Notes under the pieces: model-generated
The model's database searches: none
What the model was told of the DNA's origin: nothing
What the model saw: the letters and a program-made list of their open reading frames with translations, nothing else
Made by a program: the position numbers and the translations under genes
In this document: in pieces, positions 7,087 through 12,717 of the stretch
Position numbering within the stretch: position 1 is the stretch's first letter
Layout: every line of letters begins with the position of its first letter
Assembly (NCBI GenBank): GCA_003218935.1
Contig: QHPA01000037.1
Location: 1-12,717 of the forward strand
Reading direction: 5' to 3'
Length of the DNA: 12,717 nucleotides
DNA from: Verrucomicrobiota bacterium
Lineage (GTDB): Bacteria > Verrucomicrobiota > Verrucomicrobiia > Limisphaerales > AV2

Positions 7087-7180
7087 GTAGCCGCCGACGT
7101 AAGGAGGCGGTGGCCAATTTCGGATTTCCGATTTCCGATTTCCGATTTTGAAAAATGGGCCTCCTTACGTCGGCAGCTAC
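7087..7180. repeat. R1 palindromic element, complete, inside the DUF1549 coding region
   Basis: The left arm at 7087-7110 (GTAGCCGCCGACGTAAGG...) and the right arm at 7157-7180 (inverted) match at 21 of the 22 outer positions, with a 46-nt centre. On the minus strand it is translated as roughly residues 303-335 of the PSCyt/PSD1 protein, between FVNDS and KRARLIDQLLERPEF, which are normally only a few residues apart. The element carries no stop in the reading frame used. Confidence 0.85.
7117..7150. repeat. Tandem heptamer array (ATTTCCG) at the centre of the R1 element
   Basis: ATTTCGG followed by three ATTTCCG units and a partial fifth unit. It forms the loop between the two R1 arms and encodes the FQNRKSEIGNPK stretch on the minus strand. 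I know similar RKSEIGN-encoding repeats from other PVC genomes. The copy at 3644-3740 has an unrelated centre, so the arms and the core can vary independently. Confidence 0.7.
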
Positions 7181-8241
7181 GACCGAATCGTTCACAAACG
7201 CACGCGCCTCCTCCGCCGTCGGCAGGATGCCCAGCAAATCGAGATAAGCCCGCCGCACGAACACTTCATCGGAGCACAGTTCAGACGGGTTCATGCGCAG
7301 CGTGCGCAGTTTGGCGAAGATCTGCTCGTCGATGTAGTTGTTGAGCGGCGGATTCTTCCAAACAAAACCAGGCCGCGCCGGCACGAAGGCCAATCGCACC
7401 GGTTCCTGGCAGTGGAGATAGCGCACCAACACCGTGGTTTCCCCTGCGCCCTGGCCTTGCACCAGTCCGTCATGCGACACCCTGGCCAGACTATTCGCTG
7501 GTTCATACACGGCGAGCGAGGTCATGTCGCGCGTAACGCCATCCGTGAAACGCGCCAGTACCCGCAACTGCACTTCGGTCGCCGGCTCGATCAATACTTT
7601 TTCCTGCGGCGCAACGGCTATGCGCTCCAGTTTTGGCGCGGAACCCAGGTCGTTGGGCATCCCTTGGGCGATCCACCGACTGAGGATTTCGTATTCCTCC
7701 GAGCCTTGCTTGAAACGCAAGCCGCCTTCGTGCGCGACTTGTGTGGTTGGCTTCAGGAGAATGAGGCTCTGCTGCGGCTCCATGGGGTCGATGCGGCGAG
7801 CAAACAAATCGCGCGTCAAGGTGACGTAATCAACGTCCGGTTCCTGGCCGCGCAATGAGAGTTTAAATCCGCCCTTGCCGTTCTTGTTGCCATGACACGT
7901 GCCTGCGCTGCAACCGGCCTTGGACAGCACTGCCATCACGTCATTGCGGAAGGACACCGTGGGAAATGCGGATTGCGGAGTCTCGAGTGGGGAGTCTGCC
8001 CGAGCGACGGTAGCCGTCAGGAGGAACGGTAAAACGCAAGCGGCAAACGTTTGCGCGAGGATGTCAGAGGCAGACAATTCCATAAACATCAGGGTGCTGA
8101 ATTCGCATTGACATTAGCCCGAACCGCCGCCGCTTGCCAATTTCAAGTTTAGCCGACCGGCTGTGAAATCATGGGTGCGACTACTCGGACCGCAGTGCTC
8201 CTTCGGAGGCACGTTTCAACGGACGGCGTATCAGGTTATTC

Positions 8242-8271
8242 TTGACGCTCCGGCCACGCAGCGTTGCTAAT
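8242..8271 (+). promoter_or_regulatory. Possible sigma-70 type promoter of the secreted hypothetical gene
   Basis: TTGACG at 8242-8247 matches the -35 consensus at five of six positions; GCTAAT at 8266-8271 matches the -10 at four of six, with an 18-base spacer. It lies 54 bases before the ATG at 8326, in the 236-base gap between divergent genes. An imperfect hairpin (GTGCTCC-TTC-GGAGGCAC, 8195-8212) lies just upstream. Confidence 0.3.
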
Positions 8272-8325
8272 GGCGTGCGCTCCATGTGACAAGCTTTTGT
8301 TGGCGAGCGGCATGTTACGTCTTCG

Positions 8326-9288
8326 ATGAACTTTGGCCTCGTTCGGACCAGTGCCCGGCTGCTGGCCGTTGCGACGAGTCTTTCTTGCGCGGCGGACCTT
8401 GAGCGGTCCAACTCCCGCCAACCGAAGAGTGAGGCGGATCTTCGCTTCTGGCTCGAGAACATGGTCTGGTACCATCGCTTCAACACCGCCGAGATCAAGG
8501 CGGCGACCGGTTTGAGCGACGACGAAATCAACGCGGCTTTGGCGAGGTTCAAGATCGGGAAAAGCAACAGGCCGAAGCGCGCGGGAAAAGCGCCGTTGCT
8601 CGTCCTGCCGTATCCGGACGGACGCCATCCACGAATCGGCTTCCTCGAAGGCGCGATCAATCCGCAACGCGAAACCAAGCTCAGCGTGTTCACTCCCTGG
8701 GACGAGGAGAGCTACGTGGTTGTCGATGTGCCGGAGGCGATCTGGTCGAACCTCGGCTTGACTTATCTCGCCCACACGCACGTGCCCACGATCTGGACTC
8801 AACAGAATACTGAGTTGGAAAGACTGGAATGGAATCGTCGCGCCGACGGCACGTTTGACATTGAGCGCAGCTTGCCCAACGGCATTGTTTTTGGCGCGAA
8901 AGTTATGCCGGCGACCAATGCGGTGCGCATGGAACTCTGGTTGACGAATGGCTCGAAGGAAACCCTGCGCGATTTGCGCGTGCAGAATTGCATCATGCTC
9001 AAAGGCGCCGGGGGTTTTGAGCAGCAAACGAACGACAACAAAGTTTTTTCCAGTCCTTACGCGGCATGCCGCTCCGTTGATGGCAAACGCTGGATTATCG
9101 CGGCGTGGGCACCGTGTCATCGCGTGTGGGCGAATGCTCCGGTGCCGTGTCTGCATTCCGATCCAAAGTTCCCGGACTGCGCGCCCGGCGAGACCAAACG
9201 CCTTCGCGGCTGGCTCTCTTTCTACGAAGGGACGGACGTTGAGGCTGAATTCCGCCGCATTGAGAAGGCGGGTTGGCGCGGACCGTAG
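8326..9288 (+). CDS. Secreted conserved hypothetical protein of the PVC group
   Basis: A 320-residue protein I recognise as a conserved hypothetical of Planctomycetes and Verrucomicrobia, without an assigned function. Residues 1-23 form a likely signal peptide. A helical segment at about 41-78 (WLENMVWYHRFNTAEI then ATGLSDDEINAAL) has a helix-turn-helix-like rhythm, odd for an exported protein. The remainder (about 90-310) is beta-rich, with motifs LPYPDGRHPRIGFLEGAI, FTPWDEESYVVVDVPEAIWS, LTYLAHTHVPTIW and RGWLSFYEGTD, and several Cys (CRSVDG, PCHRVW, PCLHSD, PDCAPG), including a Cys/His-rich patch near 260-285 that could bind a metal. The HTHVP and WAPCHR motifs are candidates for an active site, but this is unproven. 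The start is the ATG at 8326. The stop TAG is bases 2-4 of the repeat at 9285. It diverges from the PSCyt/PSD1 gene. Confidence 0.75.
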   Translation: MNFGLVRTSARLLAVATSLSCAADLERSNSRQPKSEADLRFWLENMVWYHRFNTAEIKAATGLSDDEINAALARFKIGKSNRPKRAGKAPLLVLPYPDGRHPRIGFLEGAINPQRETKLSVFTPWDEESYVVVDVPEAIWSNLGLTYLAHTHVPTIWTQQNTELERLEWNRRADGTFDIERSLPNGIVFGAKVMPATNAVRMELWLTNGSKETLRDLRVQNCIMLKGAGGFEQQTNDNKVFSSPYAACRSVDGKRWIIAAWAPCHRVWANAPVPCLHSDPKFPDCAPGETKRLRGWLSFYEGTDVEAEFRRIEKAGWRGP

Positions 9289-9308
9289 CAGCCGACGTAA
9301 GGAGGCTC
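9285..9308. repeat. R1 single arm at the 3' end of the secreted hypothetical gene
   Basis: All 24 bases are identical to the left arm at 3644-3667. No inverted partner lies in the following 100 bases, so this is a half-element. It again begins on the stop codon of a plus-strand gene and lies between converging genes, 46 bases before the end of the oxidoreductase gene. Confidence 0.85.
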
Positions 9309-9354
9309 AAAGCGAGGGAGACGCCACAACCGCTCCCCAGAGTGTTCAGACAGC

Positions 9355-10707
9355 TCAGGCGTTTGCAGGCTCCGGATGCACCCACGGCGCGCGGTAGGAC
9401 CGGCGCAAAAGGCGGTTGGCCTCTTCATCACCAATCACTTTCCCCTTTGCCGGGTCCCAGGTCAGGCTCCGGCCGAGTTGCATCGAAAGATTGGCCAGAA
9501 TGCAGGAGGTCGTGGAGATGTACCCTTGTTCGATGTCGGCGACAGGACGGCCGCGCGAGGCGATCGCTTTGAGGAAATCCTTCATGTGCCAGCGAATCGC
9601 CGAGGCGCACTGCTTCTCCAGGTCTTTCTCCGTCTGATCCTCGGGATATTTGTCGTATTCGTACAGCGGCTCGCCGTGGGCGCTCGGCTTGCTCGCGCCC
9701 GGCGGAATGAAATCGTAGCTGAACACGCTGGCTTTCAAGGTGCCCTTATCCCCATAGAACGTCGCGCTCCAGGGATACTTGTCGTCCACCGCCTCACCCC
9801 ACGTACGGTGGTTCCAGACGACTTGCAGCTCGCCGAAATCGAACGTGGCAGTCTGCGTGTCGGTGATGTTCGCCTTGCTCGCCTTGTCCACCAGTATGCC
9901 GCCGGATGACGAGACCTTTTTCGGCCAGCCGAGGTCCATCATCCAGCGAACCATGTCGAGCATGTGGATGCACATGTCGCCGACGATGCCATTGCCGTAT
10001 TCCATAAAAGCCCGCCAACTGCGCGGATGCGTCCATTCACAGTAGGGCCGCATTGGCGCCGGGCCAGTCCACATTTCGTAATCGAGGTAATCGGGCGGAT
10101 TTTTGTCGGGCGGATTGCCTTTGGCGCGCATGTGCCAGTAACAGCAAATCTCCACGTGACCGATCTGGCCGAGTTTGCCTTCTTTGATGATCGTGTCGCG
10201 CGCCTCGATGAGATGCGGTGTGCTCCGGCGTTGAGTGTTCACCTGCACCACGCGTTGGTGCTTGCGGGCGGCCGCGAGCATCGCCTGGCCTTCGAGGATG
10301 TCCACGCTGATGGGTTTCTGGACCCACACATCAATGCCCGCCTGGCAAGCCTCGATCATGGGCAGGGCGTGCCAGTGATCGGGTGTCTCTATCAGCACGA
10401 GGTCGAGGTCTTTCTCTTTCAGCAGGTCGCGGTAGTCACCGTGGGTGCGCGGCTTCTTTTTCGAGGCCTGGCGTGTCGCGACCATGTCCGCGGCCTCCGC
10501 GAGCATTCGTTTATCCACGTCGCAAAGCGACACCACCTCGACTGGCGCAACCTGAATCAAGCGAAACAAATCACATTTGCCATACCAGCCGCAGCCGATG
10601 AGGCCGACGCGCTTTTTCATGTCGCCAAAGTCGGCGGCGTAATGGGGGAGAGTTGACAGGGCCAGCGCAGCGGTGGCGCCGGTTTGAAGGAATTTTCGAC
10701 GGTTCAT
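9355..10707 (-). CDS. Gfo/Idh/MocA-family oxidoreductase with Tat signal
   Basis: A 450-residue NAD(P)-dependent oxidoreductase-type protein. The N-terminus MNRRKFLQTGATAALALS is a twin-arginine export signal. The Rossmann fold starts at VGLIGCGWYGK (GxGxxG at 38-43) and is followed by SLCDVD and ETPDHWHALP. VWVQKPIS (K131, P132) is the family's EKP site with Gln in place of Glu, a variant I know in PVC relatives. The C-terminal domain has YGNGIVGDMCIHMLDMVRW, with the catalytic-type D244 and H248. Length fits the family. Likely substrates are sugars, cyclitols or glycosides, acted on in the periplasm with bound cofactor; the specific reaction cannot be read. The start is the ATG at 10707, preceded by AAAGGG five bases upstream (10713-10718 on the complement), a good ribosome site; the frame is open to 10911, but the Tat signal fixes the start. 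It diverges from the DUF4252 gene across 133 bases. Confidence 0.92.
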   Translation of the reverse strand: MNRRKFLQTGATAALALSTLPHYAADFGDMKKRVGLIGCGWYGKCDLFRLIQVAPVEVVSLCDVDKRMLAEAADMVATRQASKKKPRTHGDYRDLLKEKDLDLVLIETPDHWHALPMIEACQAGIDVWVQKPISVDILEGQAMLAAARKHQRVVQVNTQRRSTPHLIEARDTIIKEGKLGQIGHVEICCYWHMRAKGNPPDKNPPDYLDYEMWTGPAPMRPYCEWTHPRSWRAFMEYGNGIVGDMCIHMLDMVRWMMDLGWPKKVSSSGGILVDKASKANITDTQTATFDFGELQVVWNHRTWGEAVDDKYPWSATFYGDKGTLKASVFSYDFIPPGASKPSAHGEPLYEYDKYPEDQTEKDLEKQCASAIRWHMKDFLKAIASRGRPVADIEQGYISTTSCILANLSMQLGRSLTWDPAKGKVIGDEEANRLLRRSYRAPWVHPEPANA

Positions 10708-10840
10708 GGAGACCCTTTTAGCCATACTCGGCGGCAAACACAAGTCATCATCATTTTTCTGCAACCCACGGGTCCGGTTCCGGGTATTGGCAGATGAATG
10801 GGACATCGGAAAACAGAAACCATTAACGCCCGTAATCATT

Positions 10841-11392
10841 ATGAAACACTCTATCCGCTCCGCTCTTACGCTGGCCGCCCTCGTCGGCGTCGCTATCCAG
10901 GCCGAAAACACGCCTCCCGGCTATGTTGACTTCGGCAAGTTCTCTCCACCGACCTCCGGCGGGGAATTCGTCGAAGTCCACATCACCAGCAACCTGATCT
11001 CCATGGCCGCGCGCCTCGCAGAGAAGAACGAGCCGGAAATTGCCGAGCTCCTCCGCGGTCTCCACCGCGTTCGGGTCAATGTCATCGGGCTGGACGACAG
11101 CAATCGCGCCGAGATGGAAACGCGTGTGAAGAAGATCCGCAGCGACCTGGACGCTCAGGGTTGGGAACGCATCGTGACCGCGCAGAAAAAGGAAGAAGAC
11201 GTAGGCGTTTACCTAAAGACCCGCGGCGAGGAAGCTGTGGAGGGTGTGGTGGTCACCGTCATCGAAAGCAACCGTGAAGCCGTGTTCATTAACATCGTCG
11301 GCAATATCAAACCGGAGAAGATCGCTGTCATCGGGGAACGATTCAACATCGAGCCGCTTAAAAAGATCGGGCAGGCGGTCGAGAAGAAATGA
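10841..11392 (+). CDS. Secreted DUF4252-like protein
   Basis: A 183-residue protein with a signal peptide (MKHSIRSALTLAALVGVAIQA, cleavage near residue 21). The mature part has the DUF4252 (PF14060) pattern: an N-terminal segment for self-association or binding (VEVHITSNLISMAARL), the central RVNVIGLDDSN strand, DLDAQGWERIVTAQKKEEDV, then VVTVIESNREAVFINIVGNI and a closing helix. The family's function is not established. It is frequently found near extracytoplasmic sigma-factor systems, but no such genes are visible here. The start is the ATG at 10841; no good Shine-Dalgarno sequence is seen. The second DUF4252-like gene at 11718 has the same architecture and is probably a paralogue. Confidence 0.75.
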   Translation: MKHSIRSALTLAALVGVAIQAENTPPGYVDFGKFSPPTSGGEFVEVHITSNLISMAARLAEKNEPEIAELLRGLHRVRVNVIGLDDSNRAEMETRVKKIRSDLDAQGWERIVTAQKKEEDVGVYLKTRGEEAVEGVVVTVIESNREAVFINIVGNIKPEKIAVIGERFNIEPLKKIGQAVEKK

Positions 11393-11474
11393 GGCTGTAA
11401 CGAGCATGCCAACCGCGGACAGACATTCAAGGGCAGCCTTCTTCGGCTTTTGCACATGCCTTGGGGCCATGAAC

Positions 11475-11548
11475 GGTGGGGCGAGACTCCGTCGAGCCCT
11501 GACCTCCCATGGACAGGAATTAGGGCTCCCGAGGACGCTCGCCCCACC
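11475..11548. repeat. R3 palindromic repeat, copy a
   Basis: A 74-base element with perfect 11-bp terminal inverted repeats, GGTGGGGCGAG (11475-11485) and CTCGCCCCACC (11538-11548), and an inner stem GAGCCCT (11494-11500) with AGGGCTC (11522-11528). It lies in direct repeat with copy b. I recognise the GACTCCGTCGAGCCCTGA phrase as a dispersed verrucomicrobial repeat. Confidence 0.85.
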
Positions 11549-11565
11549 GGGTTCACTGAAAGCGT

Positions 11566-11584
11566 GCGACGACTTTTTCGTCGC
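11566..11584. repeat. Perfect 7-bp hairpin between the R3 copies
   Basis: GCGACGA and TCGTCGC pair perfectly around CTTTT. No T-tract follows, so it is not a typical terminator. It may belong to a larger composite repeat with the flanking R3 copies. Confidence 0.45.
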
Positions 11585-11616
11585 GCATGGGGATCATCAT
11601 CGCTGGGGCGACTCGT

Positions 11617-11639
11617 CCTCCGTAGCAGTACTGCGGAGG
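11617..11639. repeat. Hairpin with palindromic tip abutting R3 copy b
   Basis: CCTCCG (11617-11622) pairs with CGGAGG (11634-11639), and the interior contains the 8-base palindrome CAGTACTG. Its last base is the first base of R3 copy b, suggesting one composite unit. Confidence 0.5.
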
Positions 11640-11708
11640 GTGGAGACTCCGTCGAGCCCTGATCTTCAAAGGACGGAAACCAGGGCTCGCGAGTACGCTC
11701 GCCCCACC
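11639..11708. repeat. R3 palindromic repeat, copy b
   Basis: A second copy in the same orientation, sharing GAGACTCCGTCGAGCCCTGA with copy a. Its left terminal repeat has lost four bases (GGTGG joins AGACTCC directly), while the right end CTCGCCCCACC and the inner GAGCCCT/AGGGCTC stem are intact. It ends ten bases before the start codon of the lipoprotein gene. Confidence 0.85.
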
Positions 11709-11717
11709 AAGACATGC

Positions 11718-12536
11718 GTGCGGTTGAGATTGGGAATCGCGTTTGTGTTGGCCCTGCTTTCCCTTGGGTTGACCGGGTGTTTCAAAGTCAGCTCTGATGT
11801 GGGTGCCTTGCGGGACAGCGTGATGAAATCCGCGGCTGCGCAGTGGGACGAGAAGATCGAAATTGGCGTCGGCCCGATCACCTTGTACCTCGCCCGTGCC
11901 GGCCTGGCTTTCGTCGATCTTGACCCCGAAGCGCGCACCGCCTTGCACGCAGTCCGTGGCGCCGAAGTGGGCGTTTACAAACTGCGCGAAGGTCACGAGC
12001 AACTGAAACGCGCTGTCATTCTATCCGCGGCTGACAAGGCAATGGCCACCCGCGGCTGGGATCGCCTAGTTGGCGTGATGAACCAGGGTGAGTTCGTCGC
12101 CATCTATGTGCGCCACGACGCCCGGTCCACGCGCAATGTAAGGGTCTGTCTCCTCACGCTAAGCCGCGGGGAAATGGTCGTGGCCTCCGCGCGAAGCAAT
12201 CTGGAACCACTCATGGAAATAGCCTTCAAACGGGCAGAATGGCACCAAAAGGGTCGGGCGCCGATTCACTTCTGGTTTCCTCCGTTAGCTCCTGTTGAGC
12301 TTAGAGGCCGGAAGTATAGCGCCCGCGCCACGGATTTCTTTTCGTGTATTTGGCGTGTTTCGCGGTTACATTCCCAGCGCAGTGACCAGGTCGATCGCCA
12401 GGGCATTGTCGGAGAGCGAGGGACCAGAGATTTCGAAGATATGGACACATCGCCGAACGAGCGTGGAGCCAATGGGCGGCAGCCGTTTTGCTCAGAGTGT
12501 TTTCGAGCGTCAGCGGTGGCTGCCTACCGTGGCTGA
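11718..12536 (+). CDS. DUF4252-like lipoprotein with repeat-derived C-terminal extension
   Basis: Starting at the GTG at 11718, the protein opens with a lipoprotein signal whose lipobox is L18-T-G-C21, so the mature protein would be lipid-anchored. The conserved part (residues about 22-180) resembles the gene at 10841: LDPEARTALHAVRGAEVGVYKL, TRGWDRLVGVMNQGEFVAIY and MVVASARSNLEPLMEIAFKR. Relatives end near this last helix, around 12255. Here the frame runs on for about 93 residues of unlike composition (Arg/Ser-rich) through a CGTGT-type repeat at 12341-12368 and into the palindrome at 12452-12551, where it stops. The tail is therefore probably not ancestral, and the original stop may have been lost. 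The start codon lies ten bases after R3 copy b, with no visible ribosome site. Other starts upstream (ATG 11406, ATG 11469) would be translated repeat. Confidence 0.65.
   Translation: MRLRLGIAFVLALLSLGLTGCFKVSSDVGALRDSVMKSAAAQWDEKIEIGVGPITLYLARAGLAFVDLDPEARTALHAVRGAEVGVYKLREGHEQLKRAVILSAADKAMATRGWDRLVGVMNQGEFVAIYVRHDARSTRNVRVCLLTLSRGEMVVASARSNLEPLMEIAFKRAEWHQKGRAPIHFWFPPLAPVELRGRKYSARATDFFSCIWRVSRLHSQRSDQVDRQGIVGERGTRDFEDMDTSPNERGANGRQPFCSECFRASAVAAYRG
12341..12368. repeat. Short CGTGT-phrase repeat
   Basis: The sequence runs TTCGTGTATT, TGGCGTGTTT, CGCGGTTA, three related phrases about ten bases apart. It resembles the array at 2706-2735 in style (CGTG followed by TTT, ending in GGTT) but is not a copy of it. 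I know similar strings as intergenic repeats in PVC genomes; here it lies within the lipoprotein reading frame. Confidence 0.4.
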
Positions 12537-12551
12537 CGCTTTTCGTTAGGC
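12452..12551. repeat. attC-like imperfect palindrome (possible integron recombination site)
   Basis: The left arm 12452-12484 begins GCCGAACGAGCGT and ends GGCAGCC; the right arm 12518-12551 is its imperfect inverted copy, ending ACGCTTTTCGTTAGGC. The right end GTTAGGC (12545-12551) fits the integron core GTTRRRY; the left end GCCGAAC fits RYYYAAC except at one position. The length (100 bases), the unequal arms with bulges, and a new gene starting 13 bases downstream are all attC-like. An alternative inner hairpin pairs AGCGTCAGC (12506-12514) with GCTGACGCT (12532-12540). No integrase gene is in view; it could instead be one more dispersed palindrome. Confidence 0.5.
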
Positions 12552-12564
12552 GGCATCACACGTT

Positions 12565-12717
12565 ATGGTTCTCACCGTTCTCCTTTTGAGTCTTTTTGCG
12601 CTGCTCGTGGGATTTCTCGTGTGGCGCAGAGTTCCTCGTCGGCATGCCTTCCAGATTCTTCATGCATCAGCATGGATTTATGCGGCATCATTTTTCTTCG
12701 GTTTGCAGGTTGTGGAC
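12565..12717 (+). CDS. N-terminus of a small membrane protein (cut by window end)
   Basis: 51 codons are visible from the ATG at 12565, with no stop before the window ends. The sequence starts MVLTVLLLSLFALLVGFLVW, a clear membrane segment, then a basic loop RRVPRRHAF and a second hydrophobic segment WIYAASFFFGLQVV. The positive loop suggests that it faces the cytoplasm. The family cannot be told from this piece. It starts 13 bases after the attC-like palindrome, which fits either a gene-cassette arrangement or chance. Confidence 0.6.
   Translation, partial: MVLTVLLLSLFALLVGFLVWRRVPRRHAFQILHASAWIYAASFFFGLQVVD

Larger units (their letters stand above)
5614..8089 (-). pseudogene. PSCyt1-Big2-DUF1549-DUF1553 protein, frameshifted, with repeat insertions
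   Basis: An exported multidomain protein typical of Planctomycetes and Verrucomicrobia. In order: signal peptide (1-31), PSCyt1 haem-like motif C60-SAGT-C65-H66 followed by GNKNGKGGFKLSLRG, a Big2-like beta domain (about 155-235), DUF1549/PSCyt2 (about 246-400), then DUF1553/PSD1 with a CAECHNHPFDRW motif (near 6770) and the usual C-terminal end, SKDFLFRK. The role is unsettled; the family is thought to act outside the cytoplasm, possibly as a redox or carbohydrate-linked protein. The frame breaks after L398 (6895/6896): adding two bases there would restore the family phrase ELLTARGSTY in the second frame. Two stretches absent from the family are read in frame: about 30 residues from an R1 element (7087-7180) and about 45 residues near 6418-6548. 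The frameshift may be real or a sequencing error. The start is the ATG at 8089; a second ATG lies two codons in. The usual DUF1501 partner gene is absent here. Confidence 0.85.
11393..11717. other. Repeat-filled intergenic block between the two DUF4252-like genes
   Basis: 325 bases with no convincing gene, although one frame stays open throughout and runs into the downstream lipoprotein. It contains two R3 palindromes in direct orientation and two further hairpins between them. The first 80 bases show nothing recognisable. Confidence 0.6.

Noticed and set aside
7117..7150. Tandem heptamers considered as a CRISPR or regulatory iteron array
   Set aside because: The units are too short and have no spacers; they form the centre of an inverted-repeat element within a coding region.
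8236..9156. Long minus-strand open frame opposite the secreted hypothetical gene
   Set aside because: Composition and lack of motifs mark it as a shadow; the plus frame has a signal peptide and conserved phrases.
11406..11717. Upstream in-frame starts for the lipoprotein gene
   Set aside because: They would translate two palindromic repeats ahead of a clear lipoprotein signal, which must be N-terminal to work.
12506..12543. AGCGTCAGC/GCTGACGCT hairpin followed by TTTT considered as an intrinsic terminator
   Set aside because: The T-run is only four bases and the sequence is better explained as part of the larger 100-base palindrome, although a termination role is not excluded.

Overview
The window reads as accessory chromosome of a GC-rich bacterium of the Planctomycetes-Verrucomicrobia group, most likely a verrucomicrobium of the Pedosphaera/Limisphaera type. 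The reasons are a PSCyt1-DUF1549-DUF1553 ('planctomycete cytochrome') gene, a secreted beta-propeller with the C-terminal module ending in FYRL that is common on verrucomicrobial exported proteins, a Tat-signalled Gfo/Idh/MocA oxidoreductase, paired DUF4252 proteins, and a high density of short dispersed palindromic repeats. No rRNA, tRNA, phage, transposase or CRISPR array was recognised.

Layout: 66-1217 (-) secreted NHL-type propeller; 1446-2579 (+) enolase-superfamily (mandelate racemase type) acid-sugar enzyme; 2798-3647 (+) creatininase-family amidohydrolase broken by an internal deletion/frameshift; 3748-5163 (-) MFS transporter of the anion:cation symporter type; 5164-5613 intergenic, filled with small hairpin repeats; 5614-8089 (-) PSCyt/PSD1 gene, frameshifted; 8326-9288 (+) secreted conserved hypothetical; 9355-10707 (-) Gfo/Idh/MocA oxidoreductase; 10841-11392 (+) secreted DUF4252 protein; 11393-11717 a repeat block; 11718-12536 (+) a DUF4252-like lipoprotein; 12452-12551 an attC-like imperfect palindrome; 12565-end (+) the start of a small membrane protein.

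The metabolic genes fit scavenging of oxidised sugars and amides: an acid-sugar dehydratase/epimerase candidate, an acid-sugar type symporter and a creatininase-like hydrolase lie next to one another, and a sugar-type oxidoreductase and a PSCyt/PSD1 protein (the latter family is often linked to polysaccharide or sulfatase loci) lie further along. The link between them is inference.

The most unusual signal is not a gene. At least four distinct short palindromic repeat families lie within 13 kb. One 24-nt arm (core GCCGACGTAAGGAGGC) occurs five times at three loci. At two of these the repeat begins exactly on the TAG stop of a plus-strand gene that faces a minus-strand gene; at the third, a complete 94-nt inverted-repeat element lies, without breaking the frame, inside the DUF1549 domain. 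A second palindrome family lies in frame inside the central loop of the transporter, and a third stretch looks like an in-frame insert in the DUF1553 domain. This resembles the in-frame palindromic elements described in Rickettsia, but with several families in one short region. Family assignments are from recognition of the translated sequence, not from database searches.
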